Positions 50,629 to 58,767 of a DNA stretch of 64,000 bases are shown here, in pieces. The stretch comes from Aquabacterium fontiphilum (GTDB taxonomy: Bacteria > Pseudomonadota > Gammaproteobacteria > Burkholderiales > Burkholderiaceae_C): the NCBI RefSeq assembly GCF_009909205.1, contig NZ_JAAAPN010000008.1, positions 62,001-126,000 on the forward strand, read 5' to 3'. The position numbers and the translations under genes were made by a program. Within the stretch, counting starts at the first letter, position 1; each line of letters begins with the position of its first letter. The notes beneath the pieces are model-generated. The model was given only the letters and a program-made list of their open reading frames with translations. It was not told where the DNA came from and did not search any database.

Positions 50629-52818
50629 TCAGGGGTTTTCCCAAATGTCACCCGGTGGGGCGCTACCCGCGGCGGCTGCCTGCGCCAGGATGTCGTCTCG
50701 CGACACGAGCTGGCCCTGCCAGAGCGCGTAGACCCGGTCGGTGTCGCGCAGGCTTTGAATGCGGTGGGTGATGATGAAGCGCCCGCAGCCCAGGGCCTCG
50801 ACCGCGGCCTGCACCCGCTGTTCGGTCTCGGTGTCGAGGTGGCTGGTGTACTCGTCGAGCAGCAGAAAGCGGGGCTGTTTGTACAGCGCGCGCGCCAGCA
50901 GCACGCGCTGCTTCTGCCCGCCCGACAGCGAGCTGCCCATGCTGCCCACCAGGGTCTGGTAGCCCATGGGCATGCGCGCGATGTCATCGTGGATGCAGGC
51001 CAGGCGGGCGGCCGCCTCGACGCGCTCGGGTGTGGCATGCGCGTCGTTCATCGCGATGTTGTCGTAGATCGAACAGGTGAACAGCTGGTCGTCCTGCAGC
51101 ACCACGCCCAGCGCCGCGCGAAAGGCCTCGGCCCCCATGCGGTCCATGGACACGCCGTTGAGCAGCACTTCGCCGGACTCGGGCTGCAACTGGCCACACA
51201 GAATCTTCATCAGCGTGGATTTGCCGCAGCCCGACGGGCCGACGATGGCCACGGCCTCGCCGCTTGTCAGCGTCAGGTTGACCTTGTCCAGCACGGGGGC
51301 CTCGCCCGCGCCATAACGAAAGGTCACGTCGCGCAGTGCCAGCGTCATGGGTGCATCCGCAGGCCAGGCCGCCTGGCGCGCGGGCGATGCGGCGGCCGTG
51401 GCGGGCGCGGCGGGCTCCGGCTCGCTCAGCACGATGTCGGCCAGACGCTCGCCCTGCAGCTTGAGCAGCCGCAGGTTGATCAGCCGTTCGAGCAGCTCGG
51501 AGACGCGCTGCAGAAACTGGCCCTTGTAGGCCAGAAAAGCCACCAGCATGCCGATGGTGAACTGCTCCTGGATGATCATCTGCGCCGCGAGAAAGAGCAC
51601 CACGCCTTGCTCGACCGCGCCGACCACGCCATTGATGCCCTGGTGCAGCATGGCGATGCGCTCCTGGCGTACGCGCGCGTTGACCATCTGGGCCTGCTGG
51701 TTCATCCAGCCGCCGACCCGCCAGCCGGGCTGCGCAAAGAACTTGATGGCCGCCATGCCACGCAGCGTCTCGAGCACATAGGTCTGGGCATGGGCCTCAC
51801 GCACGATGAGCTCTTCTGCCGCCTGGCGATAGGGCTTGAACACCGCAAAGCGCACGGCGGTGTAGATGAGGGCAACGATGAGTACGATCAGCGCCAGCTG
51901 CGGGCTGTAGAGGAACATCAGGCCGAGCGTGACCAGGCTGACCACGCCGTCGAGCACGGCTTCGACCACGTGGTTGGTCAAGGTGTCCTGAATGGTGTTG
52001 ACCGATCCGAAGCGCGACAGCACGTCGCCGGTGTGGCGCTTGTCGAAGTACGACAGCGGCAGCTTGAGCATGTAGCGAAACACATTGGTGCTCGATGACA
52101 GCCGCCAGCGCAGGCTGGCGCCCAGCACGATCCAGCTGCGCAGCAAGCGTGTGCCCAGCGCCATCAGGCCGAGCATGGCCGTGGCCACCGTGAGCACCAC
52201 CAGCAGCGGCGCATCGCGGGTGACGACGACGTCGTCGATGATCCACTGGCTGAGCATGGGCATGAGGATGACGAACACCTCCAGCACGATGGACAGCACC
52301 GCCATTTGCGCAAAGGCACGGCCCAGGCCGCTCTGGCCGGCGAACAGGGTGCGCAGGTCGAAGGGTGTTTTGTCCTCCTGACGCTGAAAGCCGGTGCTGG
52401 GGGTGAGCTCCAGCGCCACGCCGGTGAAGTGCGGGCTGGCTTCCTTCATGCTCAGGGTGCGCTCACCCACCGCGGGGTCGTGGATGGTGAGCTGACGCGC
52501 GTCGGCCTTCACGAGCACCACGAAGTGGTTCATGTCCCAGTGCAGGACGCAGGGCGTCTGCAACTGCGGCAGCTCGTCGAGTTCCAGCCGCAAGGCGCGC
52601 GTGGACAGCCCGAGCTCGGTGGCCACGTCCATGAGGCGAGCCAGGGTGGCGCCGCGCGAGGAGATCTCGAAACGGCGGCGCAGCGTGAGCAGGTCGGTCT
52701 CATGCCCATGGGCCGAGGCGATCATGGCCAGGCAGGCCAGGCCGCACTCGGTCGCCTCGGATTGCAGGATGAGCGGGGCGCGGCGCCTGGGCCACAGCGA
52801 CAACAGGTTGTGGGACAT
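50629..52818 (-). CDS. Peptidase-containing ABC exporter (C39 peptidase, CvaB/bacteriocin type)
   Basis: This 729-residue exporter cleaves the leader of double-glycine peptides and exports them. An active C39 peptidase occupies residues about 15-140: Gln19 (oxyanion), Cys25 (EATECGLACL), His98 (HWDMNHFVVL) and Asp114 (IHDPAVG) are all present. Six membrane helices follow (about 165-440), then an ATPase with Walker A GPSGCGKST (about residue 525), SLSGGQKQR and LLLDEYTSHLD. It is the last gene of a three-gene minus-strand set, 25 bases after the HlyD gene. The likely cargo is the peptide at 55698-55883. Confidence 0.92.
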   Translation of the reverse strand: MSHNLLSLWPRRRAPLILQSEATECGLACLAMIASAHGHETDLLTLRRRFEISSRGATLARLMDVATELGLSTRALRLELDELPQLQTPCVLHWDMNHFVVLVKADARQLTIHDPAVGERTLSMKEASPHFTGVALELTPSTGFQRQEDKTPFDLRTLFAGQSGLGRAFAQMAVLSIVLEVFVILMPMLSQWIIDDVVVTRDAPLLVVLTVATAMLGLMALGTRLLRSWIVLGASLRWRLSSSTNVFRYMLKLPLSYFDKRHTGDVLSRFGSVNTIQDTLTNHVVEAVLDGVVSLVTLGLMFLYSPQLALIVLIVALIYTAVRFAVFKPYRQAAEELIVREAHAQTYVLETLRGMAAIKFFAQPGWRVGGWMNQQAQMVNARVRQERIAMLHQGINGVVGAVEQGVVLFLAAQMIIQEQFTIGMLVAFLAYKGQFLQRVSELLERLINLRLLKLQGERLADIVLSEPEPAAPATAAASPARQAAWPADAPMTLALRDVTFRYGAGEAPVLDKVNLTLTSGEAVAIVGPSGCGKSTLMKILCGQLQPESGEVLLNGVSMDRMGAEAFRAALGVVLQDDQLFTCSIYDNIAMNDAHATPERVEAAARLACIHDDIARMPMGYQTLVGSMGSSLSGGQKQRVLLARALYKQPRFLLLDEYTSHLDTETEQRVQAAVEALGCGRFIITHRIQSLRDTDRVYALWQGQLVSRDDILAQAAAAGSAPPGDIWENP

Positions 52819-52843
52819 GGTCAGGCGGTTCAGGTCGGACGGC

Positions 52844-54091
52844 TCACAGTCGGCCGGTGAAGGCGTAAAGCGGGTCGAGCATCCAGCGGATGAGCCGGCG
52901 GCGGTCGATCTCGATGTCGGCGCTCAGGGTCTGGCCAGGCTTGAGGGCGATTTCGGTGCCGTAGGCTTCGACCGAGGGCCGCTGCAGCGCCACGCGCACC
53001 AGAAAGAAGGCGCGTGGATCACGCGCATCGGCCTGCGGGGGGCGTACGTCATGGCGCGAGACGCTGCGCACCGTGCCGTGGTACTGGCCAAAGCGTTGGT
53101 AAGGAAAGGCGTCGTAGCTCACGCGCACCGCCTGGCCTTCGCGGATGAAGCCGATCGCCGTGCTGGGCACATGGAGCACGGCTTCCATGGATGTATCGTC
53201 AGGCACCACCGACACCAGCGCATGGCCGGCAGGCAATGCCTGACCCACGCTGGCCTGCAGGCCCGAGATCACGCCGTCCCGCGGCGCGCGCAACACCATC
53301 TTGTGGTTGCCCCGGCGTTGCACCTGCTCTTGCTGCAGGCTCAGCAGCTCGCGGGCCAGGCCGGCATGCTCGGCTTCGTGCTGGGCCTGCAGGCGTTGTG
53401 TTTCATCGCGGGCCTCGGCCAGCGCAGCCTCGGCAGCGCTGCGTTGTCGCCGCAAGGCCTGCATGCGCGCTTCCTGCTCCAGCACGGTCTGTCGCTGTTG
53501 CTCGACCTGCATGCCCGAGACGATCTGCTCAGCCAGCAATGGCGTGAGCTGCGCCAGCTGCCGGCGCGAGGAGTCGATCTGCTGACTCAGCAGGCGGGTC
53601 TCTTCGTCGAGTGCAATCAGGTCGCGTCGCGCCTGGGCCGCGCGTTGCGCCACCGCGGCGCGCTCAGCCTGTTGCGCCTGGGCGCGATGGTGTTGCTGGG
53701 CTTGCATGCGCGCCTGCTGGCTGGCCAGGTTGTCTTCCACCAGCACGGCGGTGTCGCCGGCATCGCTGTGGCGTTCGTGGACCACTTCGGCGATCACCTC
53801 GCCCGCGCGCACGCGCTGGCCTTCGGCCACATGCAGCTGGCGGACCGTACCGGCTTCGGGCACCATGACCGTGGCCACGCCGATGCGGGGCTGCACCACG
53901 CCTTGCACCCGCTCCTTGCGGGTGTAGGAGCCCAGCACGAGCAGGGCGAGCACGGCGGCGCACATGGCGGCAAAGAACAGCGTGAGCCATCCGGCGCCCA
54001 CCGGGCGAATGTGAATGGGCGGGCCGGCGCTGTGGTCCGAGCGTGCGGCCAGGGCTTCCTGCCGGAACAGCGAGGGCTGGGGCGAGCTCAT
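52844..54091 (-). CDS. HlyD-family membrane fusion protein (CvaA type)
   Basis: This 415-residue adaptor has a short cytoplasmic head, one membrane helix (LTLFFAAMCAAVLALLVLGSY), a lipoyl-like half (VMVPEAGTVRQLHVAEGQRVRAGEVI), a long coiled-coil rich in Gln/Arg/Ala (about residues 110-275), the second lipoyl half (VLRAPRDGVISGLQASVGQ) and a C-terminal barrel. It would bridge the ABC exporter and the TolC-like channel. Its ATG overlaps the TolC gene stop (ATGA at 54088-54091), indicating coupling. Confidence 0.9.
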   Translation of the reverse strand: MSSPQPSLFRQEALAARSDHSAGPPIHIRPVGAGWLTLFFAAMCAAVLALLVLGSYTRKERVQGVVQPRIGVATVMVPEAGTVRQLHVAEGQRVRAGEVIAEVVHERHSDAGDTAVLVEDNLASQQARMQAQQHHRAQAQQAERAAVAQRAAQARRDLIALDEETRLLSQQIDSSRRQLAQLTPLLAEQIVSGMQVEQQRQTVLEQEARMQALRRQRSAAEAALAEARDETQRLQAQHEAEHAGLARELLSLQQEQVQRRGNHKMVLRAPRDGVISGLQASVGQALPAGHALVSVVPDDTSMEAVLHVPSTAIGFIREGQAVRVSYDAFPYQRFGQYHGTVRSVSRHDVRPPQADARDPRAFFLVRVALQRPSVEAYGTEIALKPGQTLSADIEIDRRRLIRWMLDPLYAFTGRL

Positions 54092-55545
54092 GGTGAGGGC
54101 TCCGTGTGGCGCTCGGGCGCGAGGGCCGTGGTCAAAGGCGTGATGTCTTCCGGGGTCAGTCTGTCGAGCAGGCTGAGGATGCGCACCTGGGCCTTCAGGG
54201 CCTGGATGCGGCTGCTGGCCTGCTGAGCGAGGCTGTCGTGGATGCGTTGTTGCGCGCCCAGCAGTTCCTGGTGCGTGCGCAGGCCGGCCAGGTAGGCCTT
54301 GTGCACCGCGTCCAGCGTGCGGCGCGCGGTGGCTTCCAGCTCGCGGTGCGACGCCACCATCCGCTGGCTGGTGTGCAGGGTCTCGTAGGCATCCAGCAGG
54401 TCGTGGGTGAGTTCGTCGCGCGTCTGGTCGCGGTGCGCCTCGGCCTGTTCGAGCTGCGCCAGCGCTTCTCGCGTGCGCGCCTGCTGGTAGCCGCTGGTGA
54501 ACAGGGGCCAGTTGACCTGGACACCCATGGCGCGGGTGTGGATGTCCTGTCGCTCGTTCACGCCGTCGAACTGCTGGCTCTGGCGCGCGCGCGAGACCTC
54601 GGCGACCACGTCGACCGTCGGCTGCCAGCGTTCGGCCTGGCGCGAAACGAGGGCGCTGCGGGCGGCCTCCAGCGCGTGTTCGTGTGCCTGATGGGTGGCG
54701 TTGCGGGCCAGGAGTTGCGCCAGCCCTTCGTTCGCAGGCGGCACAGCCACCACATTGAGTGGCATCGCGGGGCGCAGGCCAGCGGGTACTTGCACGGGTT
54801 GGCCCGCCAGGCGCTCGACGCTCAGCCGCGCGCTGCTCAGTCGCAACTGCAGCGATTGGCGCATGGCCCGCGCCTGTTCCAGCAGGCTGCGGGTTTCGAG
54901 TTGTTCCACCATCGTGCCGACACCGGCTTGCACGCGGCGCTCGCCCGCGCGCCAGTGGGCTTCAAGCGCGGTGATGTGCTTGTCGTTCAGCCGCAGGGCC
55001 TCCGCCGCTTCAACGGCGTCCAGCCAAGCAAGGCTCAGCGCCAGGGCAGTTTGCTGCCGCTGCGCACGCGCCAGCCGGGCGGCCTGCTGCGCCTGGGCTT
55101 GCAGGCTGTCGGCATGGGCGCGTTCGGCCGCGCGCCACAGTGGCTGGGTCAGCGTCAGGCCGAGCGCCGAGGCCGGCGTGCGCAGGGGCTGGTCGTTGTA
55201 GCGCTGTCGGCTTAGCGTGCTGCTGGCGCGGGCGTCCACGCGGGGGCGCCAAGCGGCAATCCGGGCTTGCTCGTGGCTGGCTTCGGCCCCATCTGCGGCT
55301 GCTTGTTCGCGTCGGTTGGCAGCGGTGCGGTGGGCCGCTTCCAGAAGCCCTCGCCAGTCGGTTGCAGCCTGCTCCGGTGCGCCAGAGACAGGCTCGGCAG
55401 GCAGGCTCAGGCTCAGGCTCAGACTCAGGCGCAGCGGCTCGGACGCAAGCGGGGTCGTGCGGCCCGTGACAGGGGTCAGGCCCAGCACCGTGACAACGCC
55501 AAGGCAGGAAGACACGGCGAGGGCGTGCAGCAGGCGCTCAAACAT
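54088..55545 (-). CDS. Outer-membrane channel, TolC family
   Basis: This 485-residue TolC-type protein has a signal peptide (LAVSSCLGVVTVLGLT) and two helical repeats with outer-membrane strand regions (VDARASSTLSRQRY and VDVVAEVSRARQSQQF). A run of Ser-Leu dipeptides near residue 40 is encoded by a six-base tandem repeat (55403-55426). It is first of the TolC-HlyD-ABC operon and forms the outer-membrane exit of the type I secretion system. The start ATG 55545 lies downstream of a strong terminator of the peptide gene. Confidence 0.88.
   Translation of the reverse strand: MFERLLHALAVSSCLGVVTVLGLTPVTGRTTPLASEPLRLSLSLSLSLPAEPVSGAPEQAATDWRGLLEAAHRTAANRREQAAADGAEASHEQARIAAWRPRVDARASSTLSRQRYNDQPLRTPASALGLTLTQPLWRAAERAHADSLQAQAQQAARLARAQRQQTALALSLAWLDAVEAAEALRLNDKHITALEAHWRAGERRVQAGVGTMVEQLETRSLLEQARAMRQSLQLRLSSARLSVERLAGQPVQVPAGLRPAMPLNVVAVPPANEGLAQLLARNATHQAHEHALEAARSALVSRQAERWQPTVDVVAEVSRARQSQQFDGVNERQDIHTRAMGVQVNWPLFTSGYQQARTREALAQLEQAEAHRDQTRDELTHDLLDAYETLHTSQRMVASHRELEATARRTLDAVHKAYLAGLRTHQELLGAQQRIHDSLAQQASSRIQALKAQVRILSLLDRLTPEDITPLTTALAPERHTEPSP
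55403..55426. repeat. Hexanucleotide tandem repeat inside the TolC gene
   Basis: Four six-base units (AGGCTC three times, then AGACTC) encode Ser-Leu repeats on the minus strand. Unit gain or loss stays in frame and would change only the length of a linker after the signal peptide. Confidence 0.75.
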
Positions 55546-55595
55546 GGGTACAACACTGGCCGCGGCGAGGACGGAGGCGTCGATGCGCCGGGCTC

Positions 55596-55640
55596 AAAAA
55601 ACTGACATGCCCGCAACAGGAGAGGTTGCGGGCATGTCAG
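55596..55640 (-). terminator. Strong terminator of the double-glycine peptide gene
   Basis: CTGACATGCCCGCAAC (55602-55617) and GTTGCGGGCATGTCAG (55625-55640) form a 16-base perfect stem with a 7-base loop. On the minus strand it is followed by TTTTTT (55596-55601). It lies between the peptide gene and the TolC gene, so the peptide is either transcribed alone or mostly terminated before the exporter genes. Confidence 0.95.
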
Positions 55641-55697
55641 GGCGATCAAGCACGGGGAGGGATCATCCAACCCGCGCGACACACCGCAGGGGGCGGA

Positions 55698-55883
55698 TCA
55701 GGGCGCCTTGGGGAAGCCCAGCAACACAGCGAAGGTGTTGTACAGCGGGCGGCCGTATGTGTTCCACTCTTGCTTGTGGATGTTGTCGATCAGCTTGATG
55801 CCGGTGGGTTTGAAGAGGCCCAGCTCAGGATCCAGAGCGCCGCCGCTGACTTGCTTGATTTGTTCTTGGTTCAGGGTTTGCAT
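55698..55883 (-). CDS. Double-glycine leader peptide, candidate bacteriocin/secreted peptide
   Basis: This 61-residue gene has a leader MQTLNQEQIKQVSGG with Gly-Gly at -2/-1, Val at -4, Ile at -7 and Leu at -12, matching the leader pattern cut by C39 peptidase exporters. The predicted mature peptide is 46 residues, begins ALDPELGLFKPTG, contains no Cys, and is rich in Leu, Pro and aromatic residues (EWNTYGRPLYNTF). A C39 ABC exporter with HlyD and TolC partners is encoded just downstream on the same strand. I do not recognise the core. ATG 55883 has only a weak ribosome site. No immunity gene is identified. Confidence 0.75.
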   Translation of the reverse strand: MQTLNQEQIKQVSGGALDPELGLFKPTGIKLIDNIHKQEWNTYGRPLYNTFAVLLGFPKAP

Positions 55884-56004
55884 GATGCTTGACTAGTAGG
55901 TTGATGAAAGTGTGTGCTAGCCAATGCATCTTCAGACTGTTAAGGATTTAACGTAAGGCGTATTTGCCCTGGCGGTTCGTCCGTGTGCTCATCTGGTTGC
56001 CCTG

Positions 56005-56673
56005 TTAGACAGATGGGGGTGGCGTGGCCAGATCGGTCAGCCACAGGTCGAGTCCGCGCCATGCATAGAAGGTGTGCTCCACCACGGTGTCGAGCGGGGC
56101 GTCGTAGCCGCGCTCCATCCACAGCATGGCCACCTGGCCGACCATGCCGATGCAGCCCGTGATGACGTAGTCGATGTTCAGGTGGGCCGCCTTGTCGCCG
56201 CAGCGCTGCCGAAAGCGCAAGCGCAGCAGGTCGACGATGTGGCCGTACTGCTGGGCGACGCGGTGCTCGGCACTCAGCCCTGCGGCCGAGAAGTCCTTGA
56301 TCAGGATGCGGGCCCGGCGGGGATCGCTCTGGATGTGTTCGAAGAAGGCGCGCAGCCCTGCCCGCGCGCGCAAGGTGAGTTCGCCGGGCGCGTTCAGGAT
56401 GGCGTCCTGCACCCGGGCAGCCGCTTCCTGGCAGGCCACATCGTGCACGGCCTGGTAACAGGCGTGCACGCTGTCGAAGTGCTCGTGGAAGTAGCGGTCG
56501 GCCAGCCGCGCTTGTGCGCAGATCAGCCGCTTGGTGGCTTGCTGGTAGCCCAGATCGCCGAACACCTGCAGCCCTGCGGCAATCAGGCGTTCGCGTCGTT
56601 CATCGCGCCGTTCGTCGGCCGAGGCGCCGCCGTAGCGGCGCTGGCCATTGGGTAAGGTCGTGATGACCTGCAT
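56005..56673 (-). CDS. TetR-family regulator
   Basis: This 222-residue protein opens with QRRYGGASADERRDERRERL then a TetR helix-turn-helix (LIAAGLQVFGDLGYQQATKR ... ADRYFHEHFDSVHACYQAV). It shares the RRYGG tail and the RYF-x-E-x-FDS helix with the TetR at 37170, so they are related. It lies 46 bases downstream of the acyl-CoA dehydrogenase gene on the same strand and could regulate it, or the peptide system; neither is proven. Confidence 0.85.
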   Translation of the reverse strand: MQVITTLPNGQRRYGGASADERRDERRERLIAAGLQVFGDLGYQQATKRLICAQARLADRYFHEHFDSVHACYQAVHDVACQEAAARVQDAILNAPGELTLRARAGLRAFFEHIQSDPRRARILIKDFSAAGLSAEHRVAQQYGHIVDLLRLRFRQRCGDKAAHLNIDYVITGCIGMVGQVAMLWMERGYDAPLDTVVEHTFYAWRGLDLWLTDLATPPPSV

Positions 56674-56719
56674 GCGTCTGGGCTGTCAGCAAGCCACGGG
56701 CGAACCCGTGGCCTGATGA

Positions 56720-58543
56720 TCAGGTGAACATGAAATGCTCGTTGTCCATCTGCATGACGGTGTCCGTCGGGGCCAGCATGGACTTCTTGTGCGCGTCGGC
56801 ACGCGGCAGCAGGCGGTCGAAGTAGAACTCGGCCGTCTGGATCTTGGCCTTGTAGAACTCCGGCGTTTCCTTGCCGCCACCCTTGGTCAGCTTCTCGTTG
56901 GCGACCAGGGCTTGTTGCAGCCAGAAGTGGCCCATCATCACGTAGCCGGCGTACATCAGGTAGTCGGCGCAGGCCGAGCTGACGATGTCGCGGTCCTTGG
57001 CGGCGCGCAGCATGATGCGCAGCGTCAGGCCCTTCCATTGCAGCGCGCGCTTGAAGCAGGCGCGCGCCATCGAGCCGATCGGGCCGCCATCCAGCAGGTG
57101 GGGCTTGGCCTGGGCAGTCATGATGTTGGTGAACTCGCTGACCACTTTGCCGCGCGTTTGCAGCAGCACCTTGCGGCCCAGCAGGTCGAGCGCCTGGATG
57201 CCGGTGGTGCCTTCGTACAGCGTGGCGATGCGCGCGTCGCGGGCGATCAGCTCCATGCCGTGTTCCTTGATGTAGCCGTGGCCACCGAACACCTGCATGC
57301 CGATGTTGGCGCACTCCAGGCCCAGCTCGGTGATGAAGCCCTTGAGGATCGGGGTGTAGAAGCCGAGCTTGTCGTCATAGTGCTCGTACTGCTTCATGTC
57401 GCCCTTGGCGGCGCCGGCCACCATGTGGTCGGCCAGCTTGGCGGCGCTGTAGATCATGGCGCGGGCGCCTTCGGCCACGGCCTTTTGCGTCAGCAGCATG
57501 CGGCGCACGTCGGCGTGCCAGATCAGCGCGTCGGCGGTGTGCTCGGCGTCCTTCTTGCCGCTCAGGGCGCGCATGGAGCGGCGCTCCTTGGCGTAGGGCA
57601 GGGCGCCCTGGTACGACAGCTCGGCGTGGGCCAGGCCTTGCAGGGCCGTGCCGATGCGGGCGCTGTTCATGAAGGTGAACATGGCTTCCAGGCCCTTGTT
57701 GGGCTGGGCAATCATGTAGCCGGTGGCGCCGTCGAAGTTCATCACGCAGGTGGCCGAGGCGCGGATGCCCATCTTGTGCTCGAGCGCGCCGGCCTTGACC
57801 GAGTTGCGCTCGCCCATCGATCCGTCGGCGTTGACGACGAACTTGGGCACGATGAACAGCGAGATGCCCTTGGTGCCCTTGGGCGCATCGGGCAGGCGGG
57901 CCAGCACGATGTGGATGATGTTCTCGGTCAGGTCGTGTTCGCCCGAGGAGATGAAGATCTTGGTGCCGGTGAGCTTGTAGGTGCCGTCAGCCTGGGGCTC
58001 GGCCTTGGTCTTGACCTGGCCCAGGTCGGTGCCGCACTGGGGCTCGGTCAGGCACATGGTGCCAGCCCAGCGGCCTTCGATCAGTGGGGGCAGGTAGGTG
58101 GCCTTTTGCTTGTCGTTGCCATGCAGGTAGATGGTGTTCATGCAGCCCAGGCTCAGGCCGGGGTACATGGTGAAGGGCCAGTTGGCCGTGCCCATCATTT
58201 CCGACTTCAGCAGGTTGAGCGACATGGGCAGCTCCTGGCCGCCGTATTCCTTGGGGTGGGCCAGACCTTGCCAGCCGCCTGCGGCGTACTCGGCATAGGC
58301 TTCCTTGTAGCCCTTGGGCGTGGTGACTTCGCCGTCCTGGATGGTGCAGCCTTCCTGGTCTCCCGTCAGGTACAGCGGGCTCAGCACCTCTTCGCAGAAG
58401 GTGGCGCAGCCTTCCAGAATGGCGTCCACCATGTCAGGGGTGGCGTCTTCGCCGTTGGGCAGGGCTGCGTAGTGCGACGGGTAGTCGAACACTTCGTTGA
58501 GCAGAAAGCGCATGTCGCGCAAAGGGGCCTTGTACTGCGGCAT
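56720..58543 (-). CDS. Acyl-CoA dehydrogenase (600-residue class)
   Basis: This 607-residue flavoenzyme starts at ATG 58543 behind GAGGTG. It has an N-terminal helical domain, CLTEPQCGTDLGQVKTKAEP with the FAD/substrate motif, KIFISSGEHD, and catalytic Glu in TLYEGTTGIQALDLLG; the C-terminal extra domain of the large class follows. It would oxidise acyl-CoA to enoyl-CoA and pass electrons to ETF. Two palindromic sites in its promoter suggest TetR control. Confidence 0.9.
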   Translation of the reverse strand: MPQYKAPLRDMRFLLNEVFDYPSHYAALPNGEDATPDMVDAILEGCATFCEEVLSPLYLTGDQEGCTIQDGEVTTPKGYKEAYAEYAAGGWQGLAHPKEYGGQELPMSLNLLKSEMMGTANWPFTMYPGLSLGCMNTIYLHGNDKQKATYLPPLIEGRWAGTMCLTEPQCGTDLGQVKTKAEPQADGTYKLTGTKIFISSGEHDLTENIIHIVLARLPDAPKGTKGISLFIVPKFVVNADGSMGERNSVKAGALEHKMGIRASATCVMNFDGATGYMIAQPNKGLEAMFTFMNSARIGTALQGLAHAELSYQGALPYAKERRSMRALSGKKDAEHTADALIWHADVRRMLLTQKAVAEGARAMIYSAAKLADHMVAGAAKGDMKQYEHYDDKLGFYTPILKGFITELGLECANIGMQVFGGHGYIKEHGMELIARDARIATLYEGTTGIQALDLLGRKVLLQTRGKVVSEFTNIMTAQAKPHLLDGGPIGSMARACFKRALQWKGLTLRIMLRAAKDRDIVSSACADYLMYAGYVMMGHFWLQQALVANEKLTKGGGKETPEFYKAKIQTAEFYFDRLLPRADAHKKSMLAPTDTVMQMDNEHFMFT

Positions 58544-58609
58544 GGGTCACCTCGGAGTGTGGTCACCGCGGCCGGCGCCGGCGGTGGATGAAACGGTCTG
58601 CACAATTTC

Positions 58610-58638
58610 GAACGATCGTTCATTTCAAACGGTCGTTC
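58610..58638. promoter_or_regulatory. Tandem palindromic operator before the acyl-CoA dehydrogenase gene
   Basis: GAACGATCGTTC (58610-58621) is a perfect palindrome, and AAACGGTCGTTC (58627-58638) matches it at 10 of 12 bases, with starts 17 bases apart. This spacing suits two dimers binding side by side, as TetR regulators often do. The region lies 67-95 bases upstream of the start codon. Confidence 0.6.
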
Positions 58639-58767
58639 GAATCCGGCCGCTGTTATACCCCATGCGATCGGCCTTGTGCGCGCCAAATCCGGGTCGCGCA
58701 ACGGGTTTTGTGGGTTTGTCTCGGCTCATCCCCCTCAGCCTGGGGGGAGGCGGGTGCATTTCTGGGT

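Noticed and set aside
55626-55892. 88-codon plus-strand open frame opposite the double-glycine peptide
   Set aside because: Starts inside the terminator hairpin and is out of line with any promoter; the minus-strand peptide has a matching leader and exporter.
56735-58591. 618-codon plus-strand open frame opposite the acyl-CoA dehydrogenase
   Set aside because: Antisense shadow of a gene with intact catalytic motifs and a good ribosome site.
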